A stretch of 55,772 nt of DNA from an uncultured Clostridia bacterium (GTDB lineage: Bacteria > Bacillota > Clostridia > Oscillospirales > CAG-272), in NCBI GenBank assembly GCA_948466345.1, contig CAOKAC010000011.1, forward strand, positions 1-55,772. The letters run 5' to 3'. The notes under the pieces are model-generated. The model ran no database searches. It was not told the DNA's origin and saw only the letters and a list, made by a program, of their open reading frames with translations. Shown piece after piece: positions 8,061 to 16,874 of this stretch. Position numbers and translations under genes: made by a program. Position 1 is the stretch's first letter. Each line of letters begins with the position of its first letter.

Positions 8061-9836
8061 TTATGCTTCTCCCGGACACTTCCAAAGAAGGCTGTGGGTT
8101 GCGTAATCCGGGTCGCTGAGAGCGTCAATGCTATGAAACTCATGATTGTGTGTTACGTTATAGCGGCGCATATAGAGAAAACGTTTTTCATTGTTTTCCA
8201 GAAGCTGTTTCTGAAAATTTTCCTTTTCTGCTTCTGAGCTTGCCTCTTCTATTTCATTGCGGAGCGTGAAGTCTATATAATCCATCAGCTGTATCCGCGA
8301 GCGGCGTACATTTGCCAGTGTGATATCATCTTGTGCGGCTGCTTCTGCTGCGTCAAACAGTGCAGTCCCTTTACGAATAAATTCCTGCTTGCCGGCAAGC
8401 AGGCTTTCACAGCCTTGGATATATACATACTGGGTAGGATCGTCAAAGTAAATGCCGAAATGGGCGCCACGGGAATTGTCCAGCACCATCTGCAAATATT
8501 CCTCAATAAACTTGGCACCTGCTCCATAAAAATCCCGAATAAATTCGCGAATATATTCTATGTAGGTTTCTTTGGACATATAGGGGTCCCACAATAGTTT
8601 TGCTAAAATATAGCCCTTTAACTCGCCAAATTCGCCGTTTAACGATGCGATATTGCCTTGCTCAAAAACGCCGTTTGCTCCATTTTTTGCAAAAAACGCA
8701 ACATCTTTACGCAGCGCTTCCAGATTGAGGAAGAGAACAGGGAAGTTGGTGAAGTCGGTTGTATAATTCCAAATAAAAAGGTTGGGTGCGATTGCGGACC
8801 ATTCCCGGAGGTTTTTTGCAAAGCTTTCCATATTTTCGTGAGCAGGAGCTACATCGCATTCCTCTAAAGGATGGCGGAAGCAGCATTCGATGGAGCATAG
8901 CCGTACAACTACATTTTTAGCCGGACGAATCGTTTTTGGCGGTTTGCGGGTAAACCGATATGCAAAGGTATCAAACAAGACGTTAGGATACTCGTTGCCT
9001 AACTCTTCGGCTATACGGTTTACAAAATGGAGCATGGTGCCCATTTCACTTTCTTCCGCTTCATTGATAGCCTGACATTTTTCACATTTACATGCGCCGC
9101 CGTCGCCGTCGTTTTGAGTAATGGAAATAAAGTCTGCATTTGGATTTTTCTCCAGCAGACCACGTACATTGCCTAAGACGGTTTTGTAGGTTTCTTCGCT
9201 GGTGAGACAGGGCTGTACCCATGCACGCTCCCCATATGGACATTGACCGGACAACCATCCAATAGTATGCTCAAATCCACCGTCATAGTGTACGTCCCCC
9301 CCCACCTTTGCAGGGAAGCGCTCTCTCCCATAATCGCCGTTGATTTTTAGCTTTGCGCTAATTTCGGTATCCGATACGCTGTGCCAATAGGAATTACGCA
9401 GCATAAAAACGGGAATTTGCCGATCCTCGTCAATAGCGGGTATCGTCAGGTTGATATTGCGGGGAATACGCTCAAAATCATTTGTATAAAAACGGCATCC
9501 ACAGTATGTTTCCAAAAATGTATATACTCCGTACAGGGCGCCCCGCACACCGCTTCCGATGATGAAGATTTTTTCTTCAATAGTTTTGATTATAAAGCCT
9601 TCTTTGCCGAGCGCCTTTTGGTCTTGCTCTGTATATCCGCCTCGGTTTGTATAACCGATAACGATTTCTTTTTTCTCTACATGCCGGTTGTCCTGAAATT
9701 CTGGAAGCATAGCGCCGGTGATTTGAAACAAATATTTTTTCAGCTGCTTAGCAGCGTACGTTTCCGATTGGGAGGGCGCGAGGGGATAGATAATCTGATA
9801 ATTACTTTCCCTGTCTTTTGTGAGCTGTATATTCAT
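8061..9836 (-). CDS. DUF4838 domain-containing protein, glycan-related
   Basis: A 591-residue protein. The N-terminal region (SETYAAKQLKKYLFQITG, EIVIGYTNRG, GALYGVYTFLETYCGCRFYTNDFERIP) resembles the alpha/beta domain that precedes GH20-type catalytic domains. The central DUF4838 domain has the signature ISITQNDGDGGACKCEKC and continues to LGNEYPNVLFDTFAY. No signal peptide is present. The family is linked to polysaccharide-use loci, but its reaction is not established. ATG 9836 follows GGAAAGGTG. It faces rplS and may work with the GH29 fucosidase on the same strand, although rplS and two terminators separate them. Confidence 0.85.
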   Translation of the reverse strand: MNIQLTKDRESNYQIIYPLAPSQSETYAAKQLKKYLFQITGAMLPEFQDNRHVEKKEIVIGYTNRGGYTEQDQKALGKEGFIIKTIEEKIFIIGSGVRGALYGVYTFLETYCGCRFYTNDFERIPRNINLTIPAIDEDRQIPVFMLRNSYWHSVSDTEISAKLKINGDYGRERFPAKVGGDVHYDGGFEHTIGWLSGQCPYGERAWVQPCLTSEETYKTVLGNVRGLLEKNPNADFISITQNDGDGGACKCEKCQAINEAEESEMGTMLHFVNRIAEELGNEYPNVLFDTFAYRFTRKPPKTIRPAKNVVVRLCSIECCFRHPLEECDVAPAHENMESFAKNLREWSAIAPNLFIWNYTTDFTNFPVLFLNLEALRKDVAFFAKNGANGVFEQGNIASLNGEFGELKGYILAKLLWDPYMSKETYIEYIREFIRDFYGAGAKFIEEYLQMVLDNSRGAHFGIYFDDPTQYVYIQGCESLLAGKQEFIRKGTALFDAAEAAAQDDITLANVRRSRIQLMDYIDFTLRNEIEEASSEAEKENFQKQLLENNEKRFLYMRRYNVTHNHEFHSIDALSDPDYATHSLLWKCPGEA

Positions 9837-9978
9837 ATACACACCTTTCCTTACCATTTGCAATAATTCCTAATTAGTATAACATTTTTTCCCGCGATTG
9901 CAATAGATTTTCCGAAAATCAGACAATTTGACAAAGGGCGCGTTAGATGGTAGTATTATTATGGGAGATGTTTGTAAA

Positions 9979-10275
9979 ATGCTTTTAAAAATGTATCTTA
10001 TTTGGGTTGGAATCGCAAGCGCACTTTGTGCTCTTGCTTTTTGGATAGATAAACGTGCGGCGCCCCATCCGCAGCATCGACGGATTCCGGAAATGGTACT
10101 TCTTTCGTTGATTTCTGTTGGAGGAAGCATAGGGGGGATTTGGGGCATTTTTTGCTTAAGACACAAGAGCAATAAGCGTGCAAAATTTCATTTTCATTTT
10201 GTTGCCATTCTATCGTATATTGTACAGATGGGGATACTCATTTTACTTTTTATGCAAAGAGGAGGCGCTTTATAA
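9979..10275 (+). CDS. DUF1294 family small membrane protein
   Basis: A protein of about 98 residues with three hydrophobic segments. The DUF1294 signature WIDKRAA....RRIPEMVLLSLISVGGSIGGIWGIFCLRHKSNKRAKF is clear. The role of the family is unknown. ATG 9979 has GGGAGA about ten bases upstream; an in-frame ATG at 9961 is an alternative. The next gene starts one base after its stop, so the two are co-translated. Confidence 0.8.
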   Translation: MLLKMYLIWVGIASALCALAFWIDKRAAPHPQHRRIPEMVLLSLISVGGSIGGIWGIFCLRHKSNKRAKFHFHFVAILSYIVQMGILILLFMQRGGAL

Positions 10276-10276
10276 T

Positions 10277-10474
10277 ATGCCGGTAAGTATATGGAAGAAA
10301 ATTTCTCTCTTGCTGTGGGGTTTTCTCCACTGTGCGGTGTTTGCAGGGGTGTGGGTCGGACTGATATTTTGGGAAACCGCATGGGCCCCCGCTTTCGTAT
10401 ATACCTGTGCAGCGCTTCTTGTTTTTTTCATAATTTTACATTTGATCCTCCCAATTTTGCGCCTTTTCCCATAA
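10277..10474 (+). CDS. Small two-helix membrane protein, unknown
   Basis: A 65-residue protein, MPVSIWKKISLLLWGFLHC onward, with two transmembrane helices (about residues 8-32 and 39-62). I do not recognise a family. It starts one base after the DUF1294 stop, with GGAGGCG a few bases upstream inside that gene, and a terminator follows directly. Expression is therefore well supported even though the function is not. Confidence 0.65.
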   Translation: MPVSIWKKISLLLWGFLHCAVFAGVWVGLIFWETAWAPAFVYTCAALLVFFIILHLILPILRLFP

Positions 10475-10479
10475 GGGCG

Positions 10480-10508
10480 ACCGGTATCTTATCAGATACC
10501 GGTTTTTT
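10480..10508 (+). terminator. Terminator of the DUF1294 operon
   Basis: ACCGGTATCT / AGATACCGGT arms with a 4-base loop and a run of T. Confidence 0.9.
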
Positions 10509-10519
10509 CATGCATTTCA

Positions 10520-10548
10520 TTGACTTTTACCTGATTTATAGGTATAAT
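10520..10548 (+). promoter_or_regulatory. Promoter of the ApbE-like gene
   Basis: TTGACT (10520-10525), a 17-bp spacer, and TATAAT (10543-10548), about 50 bases ahead of the GTG start. Confidence 0.75.
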
Positions 10549-10599
10549 AATATTTCATAGAAGGCGATACTATAGACACAGCCCACAGGGAGGTCTTAT

Positions 10600-11640
10600 G
10601 TGAAAATCCTTATAAAAAGCACTGCATTGCTGTTGCTTGCAACAGTGGTTTTTTCTACTTTTTGTGCGTGTGGCGGGGAAACGATGCCAGAGTATTATGA
10701 AAATTCCTATAATACTGGCGCAGATATACTGTCCTTGCATTTAGCATACGATACAATGGAAAAAGATGCAGACGGCAAAAAAATATATTTTTCAGACAGC
10801 GAGTTGGATGAAATTTTTACGCAGTGCTGTGAAATATATATCAATGCGGTCCAAACGGTTGATCATACTGATACTTCTACTAATTTATACGAAATAAATC
10901 AGCCGGTCAACGCTGTTTTTGATATGGATCGAGAATTTACCGCTTTGCTGGAACGCACATTTTCTATTTCTAAAAATTGCAACGGATACTACCAGCCGGT
11001 ATATGGAACTGTGACCCAGCTTTTGGAAGAAAATGCCCAACCGGATGAAGCTCTTTTAAAGGACGCGCTTACTCATACCGGAACGGATAAGCTTAGGATA
11101 GAGGATACCTCTGTATATAAAATGGATCCTATGTCTCAGGTGGATTTAAGATCCATTGGAAATGGATATGCTCTGGAAAAAATGATTACTTATCTGGAAG
11201 AAAGTTCTGTGGCATATGGATTTGTTTCTCTGGGTGACAGCGCAGGGGTATTTGGTACAAAGCCGGATGAGGCACCTTATGATATTGGGGTTTTATCCGA
11301 TAAAATAGACGAGTCTGTGGATGGATATGTGCATGTCCAGAATGGATACGTATTTGTTGCTTCGTCGTCTATAGGAGGCTATTTAAACTGTTTTACAGGG
11401 AGTGCGGCAAAGTCAGATTTGAAAAAAGTAGTTGTCCGTTCGGAAGATGCGGTGACAGCAAATGCCTTGGCATATGCTTTGTACGCTATGGGTTATGAAG
11501 CAGGACAGAGTTTGTACGAGACAGGGGAACTCTCCTTTGAGGCGGTGTTTTTCTTAGATAATGGTGCGGTAGAACTGACAAAAGGTGCGTATCGTACAGG
11601 TATGTATGTTCCTGCAGCAGGGGATGTGGAAGAAAAGTAA
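10600..11640 (+). CDS. ApbE-like FAD:protein FMN transferase, degenerate lipoprotein
   Basis: A 346-residue exported protein with a signal segment and a weak lipobox (TFCAC). The ApbE fold is recognisable: FDMDREFTALLERTFSISKNCNGYYQPVYG, then VDLRSIGNGYALEKMITYLEESSVAYGFVSLGDSAGVFG, and TANALAYALYAMG near the end. ApbE proteins transfer FMN from FAD to a threonine of extracytoplasmic flavoproteins. Several positions differ from the canonical family: DLRSIGNG replaces DLGGIAKG, and the HIIDPxTG-type block is replaced by YLNCFTGSA. Activity is therefore doubtful. The start is GTG at 10600 after GGGAGG. The next gene starts 4 bases after its stop. Confidence 0.75.
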   Translation: MKILIKSTALLLLATVVFSTFCACGGETMPEYYENSYNTGADILSLHLAYDTMEKDADGKKIYFSDSELDEIFTQCCEIYINAVQTVDHTDTSTNLYEINQPVNAVFDMDREFTALLERTFSISKNCNGYYQPVYGTVTQLLEENAQPDEALLKDALTHTGTDKLRIEDTSVYKMDPMSQVDLRSIGNGYALEKMITYLEESSVAYGFVSLGDSAGVFGTKPDEAPYDIGVLSDKIDESVDGYVHVQNGYVFVASSSIGGYLNCFTGSAAKSDLKKVVVRSEDAVTANALAYALYAMGYEAGQSLYETGELSFEAVFFLDNGAVELTKGAYRTGMYVPAAGDVEEK

Positions 11641-11644
11641 GCGA

Positions 11645-12385
11645 ATGGATCAAACGCAAGCACGGAGACAAAAAATGCAAGATAAAAATGCTAAAATACG
11701 CAAGATTGTTCAATTTGTATCATTAACTGCGGCAATTGTGATTACTGTTTTGTTGTGCTTTTATATTATGCGCCTATATGATGAGGAAAATATGCAGTCC
11801 TTTGAAGAGCTGGTGCAATCGCTTGGCGTGTGGGGCGTTGTTTTTATGTTTTTGCTCCAAGTGGTGCAGGTGGTTTTGGCGATAATTCCCGGGGAACCCG
11901 TTGAACTAATTTTTGGGGCTTTGTATGGTACACTTTGGGGAACGATTTTGTGTATTGCGGGAATCGTTTGCGGAACGGCCTTGATATATGTTTTGGTCCA
12001 GAAGCTTGGTAAATCCTTTGTGGAAAAAATTATTGATTCCAGGCAATTCCAGAAATTAAAATTTTTAAAAAATCCTGTAAAACGGGATACCTTCATGTTT
12101 TTTCTTATGTTTATACCAGGGACTCCAAAGGATTTACTCACGTATTTCGCCCCTTTTACTGGAATTTCCTTGCTGCGGATTTTAATGATTGCTGCTGTAG
12201 CACGTATTCCATCCATTGTAACCTCGACTTATGTAGGGAGCAGTTTTGCACAGGGAAATCATTTGAAATCAATTATTATTTATGCGGTAGTAGGCGTGAT
12301 CAGTCTGGCAGGGATTTTTGTTTATAACAAAATTATTAGTGGAAAAATGGCAAAGGACGAGGGCGATGATGAAGACGATAAGTGA
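11645..12385 (+). CDS. TVP38/TMEM64 (VTT domain) membrane protein
   Basis: A 246-residue polytopic membrane protein of the DedA-related VTT family, thought to act in lipid scrambling or membrane homeostasis. Several hydrophobic helices are visible, along with the re-entrant motif IIPGEPVELIFGALYGTLWGT and the later FIPGTPKDLLTYFAPFTGIS and RIPSIVTSTYVG. The N-terminus is basic (RRQKMQDKNAKIRK) and the tail acidic (DEGDDEDDK). It lies 4 bases after the ApbE-like gene and overlaps the start of miaB by about 20 bases, so the three are probably one transcript. Confidence 0.9.
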   Translation: MDQTQARRQKMQDKNAKIRKIVQFVSLTAAIVITVLLCFYIMRLYDEENMQSFEELVQSLGVWGVVFMFLLQVVQVVLAIIPGEPVELIFGALYGTLWGTILCIAGIVCGTALIYVLVQKLGKSFVEKIIDSRQFQKLKFLKNPVKRDTFMFFLMFIPGTPKDLLTYFAPFTGISLLRILMIAAVARIPSIVTSTYVGSSFAQGNHLKSIIIYAVVGVISLAGIFVYNKIISGKMAKDEGDDEDDK

Positions 12386-13805
12386 AAATATGACTGCTCC
12401 CCATATAGAAGAAGCGGAAATTGAGCGGCAGCGCCTTCTTTGTGAAACCATAGAAAAGGAACTGTTTTCCAGGGGCTTTGCCAAGGAACGGCGGCCGGGC
12501 TATTATATACAGACCTTTGGATGTCAGCAAAATGAGGCGGATAGCGAACGTATGGCCGGTATCGCATGGATGATGGGATATCGTCCCGTATCAGATCCGG
12601 CAGCAGCAGAACTGATTTTGGTAAATACCTGTGCTATTCGGGAGCATGCAGAAAAAAAGGCACTTTCCATTATTGGCACATATAAGCATGTGAAAGACAA
12701 AAATCCTGGTGTGATTATAGGCGTTGGCGGCTGCATGGTTGCGCAGAACCATCGGGCTGATCAACTGAAAAACAGCTATCCTTATGTAAATTTTTCCTTT
12801 GATCCCGGCGCTCTTCATCTTTTGCCGGAGCTGATTTACCATGCGCTTACAGGGGGAAAGCGCCGGTTTGTTTCCAGTGATACATATGCTGTGGCAGAAG
12901 GGCTTCCAGCGCATCAGAAACAATCGTTTAAAGCATGGCTCTCCATAATGTATGGTTGCAATAATTTTTGTTCCTACTGTATTGTCCCCTATGTGCGGGG
13001 CAGAGAGCGCAGTCGCACGCCGGAGGCGATTTTGGAGGAAGCACGCCGGCTAATCAATGGGGGTGCGCGGGATATCACGTTGCTAGGGCAAAATGTGAAC
13101 TCTTATGGTAAGGATATTGGCAGTGTGGATATTGCTTCCCTGATGCGGCAAATCTGCGCCCTACCGGGAGACTTTCGTCTGCGGTTCATGACCAGCCATC
13201 CGAAAGATGCGTCCGACGCGCTGATTGCCGCTATGGCAGAGGAAGAAAAAATTGTTCCGCATTTTCATCTGCCGGTGCAGTCTGGATCGGATACGATTCT
13301 GCGTCGGATGAACCGTAAATATACAGCGCAGGAATATCTACGGATTATCGATAAGCTGAAAAACAGCGTGCCAGACGTTAGTCTGACCAGCGACATTATT
13401 GTTGGATTTCCGGGAGAAACAGATGCGGATTTTCAGGATACGTTGGACATGCTTGCTTCGGTAGAGTATGACGCTATTTTTTCTTTTATCTATTCTCCCA
13501 GAAAGGGAACTCCTGCGGCGACTATGGAAGGACAAATTCCAAGAGAGGTGAGCAGTCGCCGATTTGAACAGTTGCTTACGCTCCAGCACGATATATCCAG
13601 AGCAAGAAACCAGCGATTCGTAGGTCGAACAGTACGCGCCCTTTGCGAAGAAGTGAGTAAAACAGATCCGGATAAAATGACCGCAAGGGGGGACTCTCCA
13701 AGGCCGATTCATTTTGAAAATAATAGTGGCGTGTCTGTCGGGGAATATTGTAATTTGGAGATTGTTTCGGCGGATACGTTTAGCTTATATGGAAAATTAA
13801 AATAA
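12366..13805 (+). CDS. miaB: tRNA-2-methylthio-N6-dimethylallyladenosine synthase
   Basis: Radical-SAM methylthiotransferase of 479 residues that modifies i6A37 of tRNAs reading UNN codons. The N-terminal UPF0004 domain has YIQTFGCQQNEADSE, VNTCAIREHAEKK and GVGGCMVAQ, supplying the three auxiliary-cluster cysteines. The radical-SAM motif is GCNNFCSYCIVPYVRGRERSR. The C-terminal TRAM domain ends VSADTFSLYGKL. ATG 12366 lies inside the end of the VTT gene. As in Bacillus, it is followed by a YlbF/YmcA-type gene and by mutS-mutL. Confidence 0.97.
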   Translation: MMKTISENMTAPHIEEAEIERQRLLCETIEKELFSRGFAKERRPGYYIQTFGCQQNEADSERMAGIAWMMGYRPVSDPAAAELILVNTCAIREHAEKKALSIIGTYKHVKDKNPGVIIGVGGCMVAQNHRADQLKNSYPYVNFSFDPGALHLLPELIYHALTGGKRRFVSSDTYAVAEGLPAHQKQSFKAWLSIMYGCNNFCSYCIVPYVRGRERSRTPEAILEEARRLINGGARDITLLGQNVNSYGKDIGSVDIASLMRQICALPGDFRLRFMTSHPKDASDALIAAMAEEEKIVPHFHLPVQSGSDTILRRMNRKYTAQEYLRIIDKLKNSVPDVSLTSDIIVGFPGETDADFQDTLDMLASVEYDAIFSFIYSPRKGTPAATMEGQIPREVSSRRFEQLLTLQHDISRARNQRFVGRTVRALCEEVSKTDPDKMTARGDSPRPIHFENNSGVSVGEYCNLEIVSADTFSLYGKLK

Positions 13806-13819
13806 AAATGGAGTTTGAA

Positions 13820-14212
13820 ATGGAAAATTTAAATAAAGAAATTGTGGAAACGGTAGAAAGGCTTGCCGCGCTTATTAAAGCGGATCCCCGCTATGATACA
13901 GTGATGAAGACACAGGCAGCATATTCGGCAGACAGCGAAATCGGTAAGCTGCTGACAGAATACAACGTCCAGCAGGCCGCTCTGGCAGAAGCCTGCAAGG
14001 GGGAACAGGACGCACAGTTGGCAGAATCCATCCGCAGGCGTTTAGGAGAACTGTACAATCAAGTAGTGGAAAATCCGGTGTATCTTGCATATAAAGAAGC
14101 CAGCGATGAATATAACGCTTTTTATCAGGCGGTGAGCCAGGAATTAGAATTTGCACTGAATGGAAAATCCGGATGTACCCATGACTGCTCTACCTGCAGC
14201 GGATGCCATTAA
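13820..14212 (+). CDS. YlbF/YmcA family protein with Cys-rich tail
   Basis: A helical protein of about 130 residues of the Com_YlbF family. In Bacillus such proteins form the YlbF-YmcA-YaaT complex that affects mRNA processing and developmental phosphorelay. It is almost all helix (IVETVERLAALIKADPRY, SEIGKLLTEYN), with a C-terminal cysteine cluster CTHDCSTCSGCH that could bind an iron-sulfur cluster or metal. The position after miaB matches ymcA in Bacillus. ATG 13820 has GGAG six bases upstream; an in-frame ATG at 13808 would add four residues. Confidence 0.88.
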   Translation: MENLNKEIVETVERLAALIKADPRYDTVMKTQAAYSADSEIGKLLTEYNVQQAALAEACKGEQDAQLAESIRRRLGELYNQVVENPVYLAYKEASDEYNAFYQAVSQELEFALNGKSGCTHDCSTCSGCH

Positions 14213-14256
14213 AGCCCGGCGACAATTGCGAAAAGAAAGCAGAGGACGATTAGAAT

Positions 14257-16854
14257 ATGACAGAAATGATGAAGCAGTATTTGAGCATTAAAAGCGAATA
14301 TCAGGACCATTTTCTGTTTTATCGGCTAGGTGACTTTTATGAGATGTTTTTTGATGATGCAAAAAATGCGTCTGCTCTGCTGGGGTTGACCCTAACCGGT
14401 AGGGATTGCGGCGAAGCAGAGCGGGCTCCCATGTGCGGTGTTCCATATCACTCTGCAGAAACTTACATCGGGCAACTGGTAGAGCGAGGATATAAGGTTG
14501 CCATTTGTGAGCAAATGGAAGAAGCGGCAGCGGGGAAAGGGCCTGTCCGCAGAGAAGTGATCCGGGTGATCACACCAGGTACTGTAATTGAGTCGGATCT
14601 TTTGCCGGACAGTAGAAACAATTATTTGGCAGCCATTTATTTTGGAGACCTTAGCATCGGCGTATGCTTTACGGACATTTCTACAGGAAAGGTACGGGCA
14701 ACCTATTTTGCAGGAATCTGTGCCGAAGAAGAACTGCTTGGAGAACTGGCTACCATCGGTCCTGCAGAGGTTGTTACAAATGCAGATCTTGGCAGACACA
14801 GTGGGCTGCGTTCCTTTTTACAGGAGCGCGGGATCTCGTGCACAGATAAGTTGCAAACGTATTTTGCTCCCGAAGCAGCCACGGAATGGTATACGGAGAT
14901 TGCCGGCACATACGGAAAGGGACAGGAAGCCTTTCAGCCTGCAATGTATGCCTGTGGCGCGGCGTTTGGGTATATTGCGGATATGCAGAAAACGGATCTT
15001 TCTTATATTGAGGATATAGCTTTCTATGAAAATGCCCAGTATTTAGAGATGGATACCAGTACCCGACGCAATCTGGAACTGATGGAAACTATGCTCGATA
15101 AAGAGAAGAAAGGTTCTCTGTTGGGCGTTTTAGATAAAACCAATACATCTATGGGCCGGCGTCTCATTCGTTCTTATCTGGAACATCCCCTGCGAGATGT
15201 AAAAAAGATAATCACTAGGCAGCAGTCTGTGGCGGAATTGGTTTCGAACCATATGCTCCGTGATGAACTGCGCCATCTTTTGGCGTCTGTTTTGGATATA
15301 GAACGGATTCTTACTAGGATTCTTTATGGAACTGGAGGAGCGAGAGAACTTCGTGCTCTGGTTCAGTCTATTGAAGTTTTGCCGCAGATAAAAACGCTGC
15401 TTCAAGCAGCACAGTCCAAGCAGCTTTCTGCTATTTGGGATAATATCGACAGTCTTTCCGACGTTTATGAGCTATTATCAAAAGCCATCAACGATACCCC
15501 TCCATTTTCTGTTCGGGAGGGTGGAATGATCCGGGATGGGTATGATTCCAGCGTAGACGAACTGCGTTCCATTCAAAATAATGCGAAGGACTATATTAAA
15601 AGTTTGGAAGAAAAGGAGCGGGAAGCTACAGGAATTAAAAATCTGCGCATTGGAGTTAACCGGGTATTCGGCTATTATATAGAGGTCACTCGTTCTTATA
15701 GCGAACTGGTGCCACCTCATTATATCCGCAAACAAACGTTGACCAATTGCGAACGATACATATCAGAAGAACTTAAGGAATTGGAAAGTACGATTCTTGG
15801 CGCGGAGGATAAGCTCAAAAATTTGGAATACCAGCTATTCTGCGAAGTACGAGATGTGGTCGTGAAAAACGCATCCCGTGTACGCAGAAGCGGAGCTGCT
15901 GTTGCAGAATTGGATGTGTATGCCAGTCTAGCCCAAGTGGCAGCGCAAAACCAATATGTTTGTCCGGAAGTGGATTACAGTGATGCGCTTATAATCAAAG
16001 ATGGGCGCCATCCTGTTGTAGAACAGTTTGTGCAGAATTCTTATTTTGTTCCCAACGATGTACAACTAGATACAGACGCAAATCGGCTTATGCTCATTAC
16101 AGGGCCTAACATGGCTGGTAAATCTACCTATATGCGTCAGACGGCGCTGATTGTACTGATGGCGCAAATCGGGTCCTTTGTTCCTGCATCGGAAGCCCGT
16201 GTAGGGATTGTAGACCGTCTCTTTACCCGTGTAGGTGCATCCGATGATCTTGCTAGCGGTCAATCTACTTTTATGCTGGAAATGCGGGAGGTAGCGTCAA
16301 TTTTGCAGCATGCAACAAAGAAAAGCCTTATTATATATGATGAAATTGGCCGCGGTACCAGCACTTTTGATGGTATGTCTATCGCCCGTGCCGTACTGGA
16401 ATATACAGCAGGAAACAAGCTGGGTGCAAAGACTTTGTTTGCTACCCACTATCATGAGCTTACAGAGCTGGAAGGCCAGGTTCCTGGGGTGGTTAATTAT
16501 AATATTGCTGTAAAAAAGCGGGGAGATGATCTGACGTTCCTGCGGAAAATTGTGCGGGGACCGGTGGACGAGAGCTACGGGATACAAGTAGCAAAGCTTG
16601 CAGGAGTACCAGACGAAGTAGTAGAACATGCCAAAAAGATTCTGGTTAGCCTTGAAGAAAAACAGGAAAAGATGCCTATAGAGAAAGCGCCGGAGACTGC
16701 GGAACGTGACAACACTATGGAGGCAACGCCTATCAGCATGATGGATATGTGTCGGGACAGCGTATGCGAAAGCATACGAAAGACGGATCTTAATACGCTG
16801 ACGCCAATCGAAGCGATGAATTTAATTTATGAATGGAAACGAGCTATTGAATAA
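14257..16854 (+). CDS. mutS: DNA mismatch repair protein MutS
   Basis: Mismatch-recognition ATPase of 865 residues, a usual MutS1 length. The mismatch-binding motif is near the N-terminus (FYRLGDFYEMFFDDA), followed by the connector and lever/clamp domains, then the ABC-type ATPase with Walker A TGPNMAGKSTYMRQ, the DDLASGQSTFMLEM signature, Walker B SLIIYDEIGRGTSTFDG, and FATHYHEL. The C-terminus ends IEAMNLIYEWKRAI. AGAGGA lies ahead of the ATG. mutL starts about 20 bases after its stop. Confidence 0.99.
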   Translation: MTEMMKQYLSIKSEYQDHFLFYRLGDFYEMFFDDAKNASALLGLTLTGRDCGEAERAPMCGVPYHSAETYIGQLVERGYKVAICEQMEEAAAGKGPVRREVIRVITPGTVIESDLLPDSRNNYLAAIYFGDLSIGVCFTDISTGKVRATYFAGICAEEELLGELATIGPAEVVTNADLGRHSGLRSFLQERGISCTDKLQTYFAPEAATEWYTEIAGTYGKGQEAFQPAMYACGAAFGYIADMQKTDLSYIEDIAFYENAQYLEMDTSTRRNLELMETMLDKEKKGSLLGVLDKTNTSMGRRLIRSYLEHPLRDVKKIITRQQSVAELVSNHMLRDELRHLLASVLDIERILTRILYGTGGARELRALVQSIEVLPQIKTLLQAAQSKQLSAIWDNIDSLSDVYELLSKAINDTPPFSVREGGMIRDGYDSSVDELRSIQNNAKDYIKSLEEKEREATGIKNLRIGVNRVFGYYIEVTRSYSELVPPHYIRKQTLTNCERYISEELKELESTILGAEDKLKNLEYQLFCEVRDVVVKNASRVRRSGAAVAELDVYASLAQVAAQNQYVCPEVDYSDALIIKDGRHPVVEQFVQNSYFVPNDVQLDTDANRLMLITGPNMAGKSTYMRQTALIVLMAQIGSFVPASEARVGIVDRLFTRVGASDDLASGQSTFMLEMREVASILQHATKKSLIIYDEIGRGTSTFDGMSIARAVLEYTAGNKLGAKTLFATHYHELTELEGQVPGVVNYNIAVKKRGDDLTFLRKIVRGPVDESYGIQVAKLAGVPDEVVEHAKKILVSLEEKQEKMPIEKAPETAERDNTMEATPISMMDMCRDSVCESIRKTDLNTLTPIEAMNLIYEWKRAIE

Positions 16855-16874
16855 AGCAAGGAGGGGAGAATGCC

